A DNA stretch of 64,000 bases from Natrinema gelatinilyticum (GTDB lineage: Archaea; Halobacteriota; Halobacteria; Halobacteriales; Natrialbaceae): the NCBI RefSeq assembly GCF_024266705.1, contig NZ_CP100756.1:1426001-1490000 (forward strand), given 5' to 3'. Position 1 is the stretch's first letter; the number at the start of each line of letters is the position of its first letter. Both the position numbers and the translations under genes were made by a program. The notes beneath the pieces are model-generated. The model made no database searches, was not told where the DNA came from, and saw nothing but the letters and a program-made list of their open reading frames with translations. Positions 46,183 to 55,735 of the stretch are shown in pieces.

Positions 46183-47010
46183 ATGGCCGCGTTTACACGT
46201 CGCCGGTCCGATGGCCCGATTTACTCGACGCTCGTCGCCGTCGGACTGGCAATCTTCGGCATCGTTGCCCAGCAAATGACGACCCTGCCGGCGTTCCTGC
46301 TCGATCCCGCCCTCGCGACCGCGCCGACGGAGACGTCGATCGCGAGTCGCGCGGCCGTATTGATCCTCGGGTTCGTCGGATTCTTCGTCGCTGGTGGCAT
46401 CTATCTCGCCGTCACCGATCGGGGCTGGTCGTACGTCGACCTCCGCTGGCCGACGAGGAGGGAGTGGCGCTACGTTCTCGCCGGCGTCGGCGGCGGGATC
46501 GCGTTTTACATCCTGATCAGTCTGATCGTCCAAGTCCTCTCGCTGCCGTCCGCTGAGAACCAGGTCTCGACCTACATCGGGAACGACCAGACGATGATCC
46601 TCGTCATGATCGCCATCGTCTTCGTCTTCAACGCGCCCGCCGAAGAGTTCCTCTACCGGAACATCGTCCAGAAACGGCTCTACGACGCCTTCTCCCGGTT
46701 GCAAGCGGTCGGTATCGCCAGTGTCATCTTCGGCCTGATCCACTTCCCGGTTTACGCCGCGCTCTCGGAGTCACTACTCGCGACCGCCGTCCCGGTCGCC
46801 GTCGTCATGGGTGGGGCCGCCATTTTCGGATTTTTGTACGCGAAAACGGACAACCTGCTGGTCCCAATCGCCGCCCACGCCGTCTTCAACGGCGTACAGT
46901 TTGGCCTGGTCTACATCGCCCTCGAGTACGACCTCGAAACGGCCGAGCAGTCGACGTCTCTCCTCTTCGATACCGTCAGTCTCGTCGTGGCGGTGGCACT
47001 TCCGTTCTAA
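46183..47010 (+). CDS. CPBP-family intramembrane metalloprotease
   Basis: A 275-residue protein with seven or eight membrane helices and the Abi/CPBP (Rce1-like) motifs: EExxxR in [24 protein letters not shown] with the second-site His, and [12 protein letters not shown] with the third. Such proteins process prenylated or membrane proteins; the target is unknown. It is the first gene after the seven-PAS regulator, 83 bp downstream, with no other partner. Confidence 0.9.
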   Translation: MAAFTRRRSDGPIYSTLVAVGLAIFGIVAQQMTTLPAFLLDPALATAPTETSIASRAAVLILGFVGFFVAGGIYLAVTDRGWSYVDLRWPTRREWRYVLAGVGGGIAFYILISLIVQVLSLPSAENQVSTYIGNDQTMILVMIAIVFVFNAPAEEFLYRNIVQKRLYDAFSRLQAVGIASVIFGLIHFPVYAALSESLLATAVPVAVVMGGAAIFGFLYAKTDNLLVPIAAHAVFNGVQFGLVYIALEYDLETAEQSTSLLFDTVSLVVAVALPF

Positions 47011-47083
47011 TCCGGCGTCCGTACGGGCGACGTCGGCAGCTCGGGTCCGTTCCTTTATTATCGGGCGGGGGAGAGAAACGGGT

Positions 47084-47608
47084 ATGTCCCAGGCGAAGGG
47101 CGACCGCCGCGAACGCGAACTCGTCAACGCGCTCGACGAGGCCGGTTTCGCGGTGATGCGTGCGCCCGCGAGCGGCTCTGCGACCGAACGAGAACTCCCG
47201 GACGTCCTCGCGGGCGATGGCGAACGGTTCTATGCGGTCGAGGCGAAATCGAGTTCCGGCGACCCCATCTATCTCACCGGCGAGGAGGTCGAGGCGCTTA
47301 TCTTCTTCGCGCAGAACTTCGGGGCGAAACCCCGGATCGGCGTCCGTTTCGACCGCGAGGACTGGTACTTCTTCCACCCCGGTGACCTCCACGTGACCGA
47401 CGGCGGCAACTACCGCGTCAAGAAGGAAACGGCGCTCGCCGAGGGGGTGGACTTCGCCGAACTCGTCGGTCAGTCCAAGAAAGTCACACTCGACGAGGTC
47501 GGTGACGACGCCACCGATACCGGCCCGGACGAGGAGGTCCTCCGCGTGCTGAACGCGGTGCAACAGGGCGTGATGGACGCCGAGGAAGCCGCGGAACTGC
47601 TCGAGTAG
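47084..47608 (+). CDS. hjc: Holliday junction resolvase Hjc
   Basis: A 174-residue archaeal resolvase that cuts four-way DNA junctions. The nuclease core reads [40 protein letters not shown] (catalytic Asp and ExK) and [19 protein letters not shown]. The C-terminal acidic extension (about 125-174) is common in haloarchaea. The ATG at 47084 gives the standard start; the longer frame upstream overlaps the protease gene. Confidence 0.92.
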   Translation: MSQAKGDRRERELVNALDEAGFAVMRAPASGSATERELPDVLAGDGERFYAVEAKSSSGDPIYLTGEEVEALIFFAQNFGAKPRIGVRFDREDWYFFHPGDLHVTDGGNYRVKKETALAEGVDFAELVGQSKKVTLDEVGDDATDTGPDEEVLRVLNAVQQGVMDAEEAAELLE

Positions 47609-47707
47609 TCGGCCGGCGGCACGCATCTCCAACGGCCGAATCGAGACGATCAGGATCGCGATGGGCGGGTCCGCGGGGGTGCCGGACCGAGGTAAGCCAC
47701 CCTCCTA

Positions 47708-47786
47708 TACGGACTACTGTACGTTATTGCCGGTGCAACCGCGACCGTCCTGCGGGTGCACCGCTACATCGGTACAGCAGACCGTA
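47708..47786. mobile_element. Stop-codon palindromic element, copy 4
   Basis: 79 bp from TACGGACTACTGTACG to CAGCAGACCGTA. The right side meets tca (47787-47789), the TGA stop of the minus-strand hydrolase gene. The left flank is cta rather than tca, the only complete copy without identical flanks. The arm next to the gene is B, the distal arm A. Confidence 0.9.
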
Positions 47787-48656
47787 TCAGTCGTGCTCGT
47801 CGAGGAAGGTTACGAGGTGGTCGTTCACCTGATCGTCGTCCTCGATAAAGAAGAGGTGCGAGCCCCCCTCGACGAGTTCGAGACGGCTATCCGGAATCTT
47901 CTCGGAGAGCAGGGTCGCGTTTTCGACGGGAACGACGTCGTCGTTCGTCCCGTGGAGAACGAGTGTCGGGACGCGGAGTCTCTCGAGTCGATCGCTGACG
48001 TCGAAGTTCAAGACGGCGGCGGCCTGTGCCTCGCGGGCGGCCTCGCTTGCGTCTTGCTCGAACCGCCACTCGATGATCCGATCCATCAGGTGCGGGTTCC
48101 GATTGGTGAACCGCTCGTTGAAGGCGGGTCGCATCCGATAGCGGATTTTCTCACGCTCGCTCGCTCCGTCGGGAGTATCGAACATGTGTTCTTGCGTTTC
48201 GTCGGGCACGGGTGCCGCGTCGGGCCCGCCGTGGCTCGTACAGCAAAGCGTCAGCGACTTCGCGCGGGAGTACTCCAGTGCGTACCGCTGGGCGATCATC
48301 CCGCCCATGCTCGCGCCGACGATGTGTGCGTCGTAGAGCCCGGCGTTCTCGAGGACTGCCTCGAGGTCGGCAGCCAGGCCACCGATCGAGTAGCCGGCGA
48401 GTTTCAGGATGACGAGCGCCCGAAGTTTCCCGGGAAGTCGCGGGACGAGCGGCGGGAGGCCGACGTCCGATCGACCGGTCCCCCGGTTGTCCGGGGCGAT
48501 GACATCGTAGTCGGGCGCGACGGCCTCGCGCTGCCAGCGCCACATCCACCGACCGAATCCCAGCCCCTGGACGAAGACGACGGGTGTGGAGCCGTCGCCG
48601 TCGCTTTCCTCGCGCTCGTAGTAAATCGACACGCCGTCTCTCGTCGCCTGTGGCAT
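47787..48656 (-). CDS. Alpha/beta hydrolase
   Basis: A 289-residue hydrolase. VVFVQGLGFGRWMWRWQ (oxyanion region), APDNRGTGRSD, IVGASMGGMIAQRYAL (nucleophile Ser), LVLHGTNDDVVP (Asp) and LVEGGSHLFFIE (His) make a complete triad. Substrate unknown; esterase or dehalogenase-like forms are possible. The start MPQATRDGV at 48656 is chosen over one 13 codons upstream. The stop abuts palindromic element 4. Confidence 0.88.
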   Translation of the reverse strand: MPQATRDGVSIYYEREESDGDGSTPVVFVQGLGFGRWMWRWQREAVAPDYDVIAPDNRGTGRSDVGLPPLVPRLPGKLRALVILKLAGYSIGGLAADLEAVLENAGLYDAHIVGASMGGMIAQRYALEYSRAKSLTLCCTSHGGPDAAPVPDETQEHMFDTPDGASEREKIRYRMRPAFNERFTNRNPHLMDRIIEWRFEQDASEAAREAQAAAVLNFDVSDRLERLRVPTLVLHGTNDDVVPVENATLLSEKIPDSRLELVEGGSHLFFIEDDDQVNDHLVTFLDEHD

Positions 48657-48893
48657 ACCCCGAGTGTCGAGTCGAACACCCTTGAAATCGATCATCGACG
48701 CGGCCGATAGCGCCGCGACGGGGAGCGATCGGACCGCTCACGCCGGTACCATCATCCCTTCGCCGCGGCGATCGACGCATGCGGCGGATACCGAGTTCCG
48801 AGTTTTCCGTCACACCGCCGATGCGAGTAGTTTCTTTAAGCGAGTATTGTGTAACCAGCGCGTTTATCCTGCCTCAGTAATACAGTATTACCG

Positions 48894-49982
48894 ATGCATC
48901 GACTTCACGCCCGATACCCGTTTCTCGAGGCCGCTCGCGAATCCGTCGCGACGGAGGCGGTCGATCTGGCGACCGTCGTCGAGCAGGATCGGGCGGTCGT
49001 CGACCGGGCCCGTCAACGAATTATTACCGCGCTCGAGGAGGGCGACACCGGAGAGTCACACCGCGACCATCGGATCGAGTTACTTTCCTACCCGGTCGCA
49101 CGGGTGCTCGTTTCCATGGTCGAGGAGCAGATCCTCGTCAGGAAGTACGCCCGTGCGGAGGCCGAAACGGCCTACGACCGCTTCACCGCCGATATGGCGG
49201 AAACGACCGAGCTGAAAAGCGTCGAATCCACGGGTCTGGACCTGGGTGCGCTGCTCGACGAGTTCGCGTTGCAGGGTGCGATCGACGAAACGGACGCGGG
49301 CTATCGAATAGACGTCGGGACGTACCTGCCACTTTCCGAAGATTTGTGGGCCGACGAGTGGCGGCTCGTGAACCGACCGCTTTCCGCGGGCGAGGTCCCC
49401 GTCGACGAGGACGAACTGCGTACCTTGCTCCGTGAAGCGATCCGGGGTCGCATCGAGGACGGGCTGCCATTCGACGTCCCCGATGCTATTGCGTCCGTTC
49501 TCGAGGACGACGCCGCCGCGATCCGCGACGTGATGGCGGATCTCGAGTTGACCCGCGAAATCGATACCGTCGTGCCGGACCTCTTTCCGCCATGTATGAA
49601 AGCGCTCCTCGATCAGATTCAGAAGGGCGAACACCTCCCGCACCACTCTCGGTTCGCGATCACCGCCTTTCTCTCGAGCATCGGGATGACGACCGACCAG
49701 ATCGTCGAACTCTACCGTGTGAACTCGTCGTTTGGCGAGAAGATGACCCGTTACCAGACCGACCACATTCGCGGGGAGACCTCGCCGACGGAGTACTCGC
49801 CGCCGTCCTGTGCGACGATGCAGTCATACGGCGACTGTGTCAACAAGGACGACCTCTGCGAGCGAATTCCGCATCCGATGGCGTACTACGAAGAACGGAT
49901 CGACGACGTTGACGACGACGAGATCGAAGACTGGCGGGAGCGGGCCGACGAGAGCGAAAACGGCGCCACGAGCGGCGACTAA
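48894..49982 (+). CDS. priL: DNA primase large subunit
   Basis: A 362-residue regulatory subunit of the archaeal/eukaryotic primase, carrying a [4Fe-4S] cluster. Four cluster Cys are visible: FPPCMKALLDQIQ, then SPPSCATMQSYGDCVNKDDLC. The N-terminal LHARYPFLEAARESV and LPHHSRFAITAFLSSIGM (substrate-binding) are conserved. The acidic C-terminal tail (DDVDDDEIEDW) is a haloarchaeal feature. The catalytic partner PriS is not in the window. Confidence 0.94.
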   Translation: MHRLHARYPFLEAARESVATEAVDLATVVEQDRAVVDRARQRIITALEEGDTGESHRDHRIELLSYPVARVLVSMVEEQILVRKYARAEAETAYDRFTADMAETTELKSVESTGLDLGALLDEFALQGAIDETDAGYRIDVGTYLPLSEDLWADEWRLVNRPLSAGEVPVDEDELRTLLREAIRGRIEDGLPFDVPDAIASVLEDDAAAIRDVMADLELTREIDTVVPDLFPPCMKALLDQIQKGEHLPHHSRFAITAFLSSIGMTTDQIVELYRVNSSFGEKMTRYQTDHIRGETSPTEYSPPSCATMQSYGDCVNKDDLCERIPHPMAYYEERIDDVDDDEIEDWRERADESENGATSGD

Positions 49983-50198
49983 CGAGTTCAGCCGAACGCT
50001 CGATAGGACAGCTCGGTTTCGAAGTAGATACGTTCGCGGGCGTCGGGCAGACTTCGGAGACGCTTCGCCCGTTCGGTGCTCGTTTCCGCGATCGGTTCGT
50101 AGTGAGAAGAGACGTCTTCCCGAGGGTGGTTCTGACGAGCGTACAGAGGAGGCCCGCTCAGGTAGGTGAATCCGATTCGAACGGGAGACCGAGGCCGA

Positions 50199-50444
50199 TC
50201 AGAACGCGCCGCCGTTGGGCTCGAGGCCGTCTTCCGGTTCGTTCAGCGCGTAGGCAAGGCCGATTCCGACTGCGGTGAGCAGGAGGATGAAACCGGCAAT
50301 GACCCAGACGAGCATCCAGCCGCCCTCGGACGAGAGCGTGCTGTCGATCCCGTAGGTCGAACCGACGTAAACCATCGCGGCGAGCATGAGGAGGACGGCA
50401 CCCACGGAGACGACGATTTCGATGATCTGTTCGCGATCGAGCAT
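50199..50444 (-). CDS. Small two-helix membrane protein
   Basis: An 81-residue protein with two hydrophobic helices (IIEIVVSVGAVLLMLAAMVY and MLVWVIAGFILLLTAVGIG) and a short acidic C terminus (LNEPEDGLEPN). The start MLDREQ at 50444 is taken; the frame upstream continues through non-coding sequence. A similar small membrane protein is widespread in haloarchaea, but I know no function. Confidence 0.7.
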   Translation of the reverse strand: MLDREQIIEIVVSVGAVLLMLAAMVYVGSTYGIDSTLSSEGGWMLVWVIAGFILLLTAVGIGLAYALNEPEDGLEPNGGAF

Positions 50445-50651
50445 TGTCGGGGGGATTTCGCCGGACGTGTAAAAAACGCTTCGAAGGGGTGGTGAGACGA
50501 CTGGTCGTGAAATCGGCCGCTCTCCGGGGCTCGTGGACAGTTTCGTTATATAAATTCGCCACCTGAGCACGCAAGCGCGCCCGTTATTTCACTCGAGACC
50601 CTACCCATATCGAATAGCCAGCCGACTAGTGAATCCGCTCTCGACGCACCT

Positions 50652-51290
50652 ATGAAAACAACAGCGTCACCGAAAGCACCGCTTCCAGCACCGTCGACGG
50701 ACCATCTCACGAGACGATCCCGCCGAGCGCGCACCGAACCGATGTCGGTATTGCCCCTCGGCGACGGGCTTTACGAGGTCGAATCCGCGAGCGATCACAC
50801 CTACCTCGTCGATCTCGAGGGTGGGCGATGCACCTGTCCAGATCACGTCTTCCGCGATGCTCGCTGCAAGCACATCCGGCGGGTCGCGATGGAGATCACG
50901 GAGGGGCGAACCCCACCGCCGGGCGAGATTGCCGTCGATTGCCACGACTGCGAAGAGACGATCTTCGTCGACGAAGAGACGACCGCTCCCTTCTACTGTG
51001 AGGTTCACGAGATCTTCCCGGGCGATACCGTCGTCGATCGCGAGACCGGCGACCGCCTTACCGTCGTCGACGTCTCGGAACTGCGAGCCGACGCCGTGGA
51101 AATCGGGGCGGCCGACACCACCGTCGCCGACTACGCGACGAACGAGGACTACGACCCTGACGTTCCGGTCGTCGGCGCGGTCTACCCCCACGCGCGTGTC
51201 GCCCGAAACGGCGTCGTTCCATCGTCGCTGAAGGTGTACGTCTTCCCGCGGACGAGACTCGAACGCGAGATTCGAACAATACGAGACTGA
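50652..51290 (+). CDS. SWIM zinc-finger protein
   Basis: A 212-residue protein. The SWIM zinc motif CxCx(n)CxH is seen as RCTCPDHVFRDARCKHIRRV (about residues 55-80). A second Cys pair (DCHDCEETIFVDEETTAPFYC) may form another zinc site. The C-terminal half has VVDRETGDRLTVVDVSELRA. SWIM domains bind DNA or proteins; the function of this haloarchaeal group is not known. The first ATG is used since the N-terminal TEPMSVLPLGD segment is conserved in such proteins. Confidence 0.85.
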   Translation: MKTTASPKAPLPAPSTDHLTRRSRRARTEPMSVLPLGDGLYEVESASDHTYLVDLEGGRCTCPDHVFRDARCKHIRRVAMEITEGRTPPPGEIAVDCHDCEETIFVDEETTAPFYCEVHEIFPGDTVVDRETGDRLTVVDVSELRADAVEIGAADTTVADYATNEDYDPDVPVVGAVYPHARVARNGVVPSSLKVYVFPRTRLEREIRTIRD

Positions 51291-51478
51291 ACGTCTCACA
51301 GACCGTTCGCGCGGCCACGCCGCGCGAAGACGAAGCGAGAACCACAGAGAAGTTAGCGTAGTCGTGTCGAAGCCGGCCGGTTTCGCCACCGCCGTCGCAT
51401 CGACACCGGAAACGGCTTCCAACGCACCGTCGGTTGACAACGCCCGTTTTCTTGTGGGCTCCTCTCGACTAGTGAGGT

Positions 51479-53317
51479 ATGGGAGCGGGCATCGATTACG
51501 GCAATCTCGACGAGGGACGGCACGTGAACTACTGGGCGCTCGATCGCACGCTCCAGCGCGAGCTTCGACGGGTGTACGACCCCACGGACTTCGAGTGGGC
51601 CGAACCCCGGCTCGAGGAGTTCGGCGAGCTGATCGGCCACACCGTCGCGGACAACGCGGATTACATCGACGACCACGGTCCGGAACTCGAGACCTACGAC
51701 GAGTACGGCGACGTGCAGAATTTCGTCCGGTATCCCGCCGAACAGCGCGAGAACGAACGGGCGGTCTACGAGGCGGGCATCGTCGCCGACGCGTTCGAGG
51801 CCCCGCCCGGCCGCGACGAGCCGGTGCCGTTCAGCCACTTCCTCGCGATGTTGCACCTGTTGTCGTACGCCGACGCGGGATTCGGCTGTCCGGTCGCGAT
51901 GACCGCCGGTGCGGCGCTCGTCCTCGAACGCTTCGACGAGGACGATCTCGAGGGCTACTACCACGGACTCGTCAGCCGCGACTACGACGGGCTGATCGAG
52001 GGGGCGATGTTCCTCACCGAAGAACAAGGCGGCAGCGACGTGGGCGCGAACGAAACGACGGCACGGTACGACGAGGAGGCCGATTGCTGGCGACTCACCG
52101 GTGAGAAGTGGTTCTGTTCGAATATCGACGCCGAGGGGACGCTCGCGCTCGCCCGGACCGAAGATGCGCCGGCGGGGACCGACGGGCTCTCGATGTTCCT
52201 CGTCCCCCACGGCGACCCCGAGGGGGGAGTCCTGACCGTGGGAGACCGCCGCGAATTCGAGGGCGCACCACCGGGCGAAGCCCTCAACGACCAGTTGTAC
52301 CGGCGTCTGAAAGACAAGTTGGGGACGATTTCCGTCCCGACCGGCGAAGTCGAGTTCGACAAGACGAAGGCGTTCCTCGTCGGCGAGCGAGAGGCCGGTT
52401 TCCGACAGATGACCGAGATGCTCAACCTGGAACGGCTCGCGAACGCCGCCGCTTCCTGCGGAGTCATGGGCCGGGCCCTCCTCGAAAGCAGGGTCCAGGC
52501 GGCCACCCGCGAAGCCTTCGGGAAGACGATCGACGAGTTCCCGCTGATGCGGGAGGACCTCGTCGGAATGACTGTCGACTACGAAGCCGCGACGGCGTAC
52601 GTCGCCGAAGTCGGTCGATTGTTTTCTGAACGCGAGCGCGCGCGACGAAACGGAGCGTCGCGTGACGAGCTCGACGACGAGTACCGGCTGCTTCGGATGC
52701 TGATCCCGATCGCCAAGCTCCGAACGGGCAGGATGGCCGTCGACACCACCTCGTACGCGATGGAAATCCAGGGCGGAAACGGCTACGTCGACGACTTCGT
52801 TACAAACCGATTACTCAGAGACGCGCAAGTGCTACCGATCTGGGAGGGGACCGAGAACGTCCTCTCGCTCGACGTCGTTCGTGCCCTCGAGCGCGAGAAC
52901 GCTCACGAACCGTTTATGCAGACGGTCGAGGAGCGACTCGAGGCCGTCACCCATCCGGCGCTCGCGGACGCGGCCGACACGGTCGCCAGTGAGTACGAAG
53001 AGGTAACGGCGGCACTCGTGACGCTGGCCGAAGCGGACCCCGACTACGTCCAGCTCTCCGCAAAGCGGCTCGCACACTACGTCTTCGAGGTGTTTACCGC
53101 CTCGCTGTTGCTCGAAGAAGCGCAGGCTGATCTCGAGGACGGTGACGGTCGAACCGCGCTCGTCGCACGGCAGTTCGTTATGACAGAACTCGAAACGGGC
53201 GAGGCGCGGGGAATTACCGGCGGCGACCGGACCGTCCTCGAGGCGTTCGAGGCGATCGTTCACCACGCGCCGGTCGACCCCGAGACGGTCGCGGAGACGG
53301 TGACGGCCGACGATTGA
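51479..53317 (+). CDS. Acyl-CoA dehydrogenase, AidB/long-form type
   Basis: A 612-residue flavoprotein. FLTEEQGGSDVGANETTAR (substrate/FAD motif), WRLTGEKWFCSNIDAEGTLALAR, LERLANAAASCGVMGRAL and the C-terminal YAMEIQGGNGYVDDFVTNRL, LPIWEGTENVLSLD match the longer acyl-CoA dehydrogenase branch related to AidB. The extra 200 C-terminal residues are helical. It oxidises acyl-CoA in fatty- or amino-acid breakdown; the exact substrate is not evident. The TGA stop (53315-53317) is directly followed by palindromic element 5. Confidence 0.92.
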   Translation: MGAGIDYGNLDEGRHVNYWALDRTLQRELRRVYDPTDFEWAEPRLEEFGELIGHTVADNADYIDDHGPELETYDEYGDVQNFVRYPAEQRENERAVYEAGIVADAFEAPPGRDEPVPFSHFLAMLHLLSYADAGFGCPVAMTAGAALVLERFDEDDLEGYYHGLVSRDYDGLIEGAMFLTEEQGGSDVGANETTARYDEEADCWRLTGEKWFCSNIDAEGTLALARTEDAPAGTDGLSMFLVPHGDPEGGVLTVGDRREFEGAPPGEALNDQLYRRLKDKLGTISVPTGEVEFDKTKAFLVGEREAGFRQMTEMLNLERLANAAASCGVMGRALLESRVQAATREAFGKTIDEFPLMREDLVGMTVDYEAATAYVAEVGRLFSERERARRNGASRDELDDEYRLLRMLIPIAKLRTGRMAVDTTSYAMEIQGGNGYVDDFVTNRLLRDAQVLPIWEGTENVLSLDVVRALERENAHEPFMQTVEERLEAVTHPALADAADTVASEYEEVTAALVTLAEADPDYVQLSAKRLAHYVFEVFTASLLLEEAQADLEDGDGRTALVARQFVMTELETGEARGITGGDRTVLEAFEAIVHHAPVDPETVAETVTADD

Positions 53318-53396
53318 TACGGTCTGCTGTACCGATGTACCGGTGCAACCGCGACCATCCTGCGGGTGCACCGGCAATGGCGTACAGGAGTCCGTA
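53318..53396. mobile_element. Stop-codon palindromic element, copy 5
   Basis: 79 bp from TACGGTCTGCTGTACCG to CAGGAGTCCGTA, flanked by TGA on both sides (53315-53317 is the stop of the acyl-CoA dehydrogenase). The gene-proximal arm is B and the distal arm A, so the arms are reversed relative to copies 3, 4 and 6 while the core orientation is the same. Confidence 0.92.
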
Positions 53397-53429
53397 TGAG
53401 GCCCGTGACGCGTCGGACGAGAACGAGTC

Positions 53430-53750
53430 TTACGTGGCCACGGTCGCGTCTCGAGTTCGGATCCGTCCGTCGCTTCGGACGCCGACGTCGACCCCTTCGT
53501 AGGAAATCCACACCTCGTGGGCCCCGGCACCGACCTTCTGCTGGGCGTGTTCGACCAGCGAATCAAGCGCGTCCGGTTCGACGCTGTCGGACAGCGGGGA
53601 CAACTCGAGGGGATCCGTCTCGAGTACGGCCGCGACAGCGGTGACGATCGCCTCGCTCGGTCGTTCGATCTCTGGATCGAACGTAGTCGTCCACTCGACT
53701 GACTCTGACTGTGACTCAGTTTCATCCGACGATTCGTTCGGGGAGGGCAT
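53430..53750 (-). CDS. HalOD1 output-domain protein
   Basis: A 106-residue protein with one HalOD1 domain (residues 30-100: SEAIVTAVAAVLETDPLELS, PLSDSVEPDALDSLV and VWISYEGVDVGVRSDGRI), after a Ser/Glu-rich acidic N terminus. It is like the protein at 40171-40428. It lies between two palindromic elements (copies 5 and 6) but its own stop is 33 bp from copy 5. Function unknown; presumably a signalling output module. Confidence 0.8.
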   Translation of the reverse strand: MPSPNESSDETESQSESVEWTTTFDPEIERPSEAIVTAVAAVLETDPLELSPLSDSVEPDALDSLVEHAQQKVGAGAHEVWISYEGVDVGVRSDGRIRTRDATVAT

Positions 53751-53898
53751 AGTCAGCCGTTCGGAGAGTGGCCCGGTAGCCGCTGGGCTTCCCATATTCT
53801 CGCTTTAAATAATCGAACCGATAGATGCCGCAGGAGACCGATTTAGCCCACAACGGGACCGTCCGTATTTGAAGCGACGAGCGCGATCGATCGCATCA

Positions 53899-53969
53899 TA
53901 CGGACTCCTGTACGTCATTGCCGGTGCAACCGCGACCGTCCTGCGGGTGCACCGGTACAGCAGACCGTA
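53899..53969. mobile_element. Stop-codon palindromic element, copy 6 (short arm)
   Basis: 71 bp from TACGGACTCCTGTACG to CAGCAGACCGTA, flanked by tca on both sides; the right tca (53970-53972) is the TGA stop of the PCNA gene. Eight bases next to the core are missing from the right arm compared with the 79-bp copies. Confidence 0.9.
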
Positions 53970-54713
53970 TCAGTCGCTCTGGATCCTCGGTGCGAGCATG
54001 TACGTGACCTGTCCCTGCCCCTCCGCGAAGCCGAAGTAGATCTTGACGGGGAACTCCTCGCCGAGATCCAGCGTGACCTCTGTGTCCGCGGGAATCGCTT
54101 TGTTCATGTCTTTGAGATAGTCGAGCGAGAAAAGCGAGTGTGCCGGGCCGACCTGCAGATCGATCAGATCATCCCGCGTGAGTTCGAGGTGAACGTCGTC
54201 GGTGTCGCCCTCCGCGTTGACGTAGAAGAACTCCTCGCTCTCGTCGACGCCGAATGCGATGTGGTCGCTAACCATGTCGGCTGCCGTTACCGATCGGTTG
54301 ACGTCCTTGCCCTCGAGGACGACCTCCGCGGGGAGATCGAGATCCGGGATGTCTGGCTCCTGACGGATCGAATCGGGGTCGATGAGCGCGAGCGTGTACT
54401 CGAGGCCGTCGATCTGGATGTGGAGTTTTCGGGTCTCCTCGTCGAGTTCCAGCTGGACGAGCTGACCGGATTCGGCCATGCCAGCGATGTCTTCCAGCCG
54501 CGAGAGGTCGACGCCGAGTAGCCCGCCGTCTGCTTCGTAGGACTCGAACGCAGCCGAATCGAGCGAGAGGTCGACCATCCCGACGTTCGCGGGGTCGACG
54601 GCCCGGATTTCGAGGCCGTCCTCCTCGAGGTGGATCTTGCACTCGTCGACCAGCACGCTCACCGAGTCGAGCGCACTGGTGAGCGTTTCGGCGCTCACGA
54701 TGGCCTTGAACAT
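53970..54713 (-). CDS. pcn: DNA polymerase sliding clamp PCNA
   Basis: A 247-residue clamp that tethers polymerase and repair enzymes to [21 protein letters not shown] at the N terminus, [19 protein letters not shown], the interdomain loop region ([20 protein letters not shown]) and [26 protein letters not shown] at the end are all typical. The start at 54713 is the conserved one. Haloarchaeal PCNA is very acidic, as here. Its stop is part of palindromic element 6. Confidence 0.97.
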   Translation of the reverse strand: MFKAIVSAETLTSALDSVSVLVDECKIHLEEDGLEIRAVDPANVGMVDLSLDSAAFESYEADGGLLGVDLSRLEDIAGMAESGQLVQLELDEETRKLHIQIDGLEYTLALIDPDSIRQEPDIPDLDLPAEVVLEGKDVNRSVTAADMVSDHIAFGVDESEEFFYVNAEGDTDDVHLELTRDDLIDLQVGPAHSLFSLDYLKDMNKAIPADTEVTLDLGEEFPVKIYFGFAEGQGQVTYMLAPRIQSD

Positions 54714-54879
54714 ATAGGTCGCCGTACGAACGGTTGCCATAAAAAGCCACCCTTTACGCGCGGGCGGGGCTCGGCCATCGTGCTCGTGTTGGTCCGCGAA
54801 CCGATCGGGCACGACCGTCTTCCCGTCTCGTCGGCGGTGAACGACACGCGTATCCGCCTCGAGCCGGTACCTCCGTCAA

Positions 54880-55656
54880 ATGAGCAGAAAGGACCACTAC
54901 TACAACAAGGCCAAACAGGAGGGCTATCGCTCTCGAGCGGCCTACAAGCTCAAACAGCTCGACGACCTCGAGAACGTCCTGTCCCGCGGCGACACGGTCG
55001 TCGACCTGGGTGCGGCTCCCGGCGGCTGGCTCGAGGTCGCCGCCGAGGAAGTCGGGCCACAGGGGACCGTGATCGGCGTCGACTTCCAGCGCATCAAGGA
55101 CTTCAAGACTCACGAGAACGTCAAGACGCTCCGCGGGGATATGACCGAGAAGAAGACCCGCGACCGCGTCGTCGACGCGGCGGGCGGCCCCGTGGACGCG
55201 GTCATTTCTGACATGGCTCCAAATATGTCCGGCGAGTACTCGCTCGACCAGGCTCGCTCGCTCCATCTGGCACGACAGGCCTTCGAGACCGCCCTCGAAC
55301 TCCTCGACAGCGGCGGGGACTTCGTCGTGAAGGTCTTCGAGGGACCGGACGTCGACGATTTCCGGGCCGACGTCGAAGAGGAGTTCCAGTACGTTCGTGC
55401 CACCTCGCCGAAGGCCAGCCGTGACGAGTCCTCCGAGATCTACCTCGTCGGAAAGGGTCGGCTCACCGCCTCGGTCCGAGCGGGCGACGAACTCGAGGTG
55501 AAAATCGTCGACGTCGGAAGCGAGGGCGACGGCATCGCCTCGGTCGACGGCTATCGGTTGTTCGTGCCGAACACGGTGACTGGCGAGTCAGTCGCGGTCC
55601 GCGTGGAGGACGTGAAGCCGAACTTCGGGTTCGCCCGGCGACTCGACCGGGACTGA
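54880..55656 (+). CDS. rlmE: 23S rRNA 2'-O-ribose methyltransferase with TRAM domain
   Basis: A 258-residue FtsJ/RlmE-type enzyme. The N-terminal SRAAYKLKQLDD, SAM site VVDLGAAPGGWLEVAAEEV, AVISDMAPNMSGEYSLDQ and GGDFVVKVFEGPDV are conserved. Residues about 195-258 add a TRAM domain (LTASVRAGDELEVKIVDVG, GDGIASVDGYRLFVPN), an RNA-binding fusion that is normal in haloarchaea. The gap to the divergent pcn gene is 166 bp. The TGA stop abuts palindromic element 7. Confidence 0.93.
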   Translation: MSRKDHYYNKAKQEGYRSRAAYKLKQLDDLENVLSRGDTVVDLGAAPGGWLEVAAEEVGPQGTVIGVDFQRIKDFKTHENVKTLRGDMTEKKTRDRVVDAAGGPVDAVISDMAPNMSGEYSLDQARSLHLARQAFETALELLDSGGDFVVKVFEGPDVDDFRADVEEEFQYVRATSPKASRDESSEIYLVGKGRLTASVRAGDELEVKIVDVGSEGDGIASVDGYRLFVPNTVTGESVAVRVEDVKPNFGFARRLDRD

Positions 55657-55735
55657 TACGATCTGCTGTACCAATGTACCGGTGCAACCGCGACCGTCCT
55701 GCGGGTGCACCGGCAATGGCATACAGTAGTCCGTA
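55657..55735. mobile_element. Stop-codon palindromic element, copy 7
   Basis: 79 bp from TACGATCTGCTGTACC to CAGTAGTCCGTA, flanked by TGA on both sides; the left one (55654-55656) is the rlmE stop. Arm order is B then A, as in copy 5, with the core in the common orientation. Confidence 0.92.

Noticed and set aside
35567..55735. The 79-bp elements as plain intrinsic terminators
   Set aside because: They lack a T-run after the stem, keep an exact length and outer ends, and have matched flanking trinucleotides, which a terminator would not need; a secondary terminator role stays possible.
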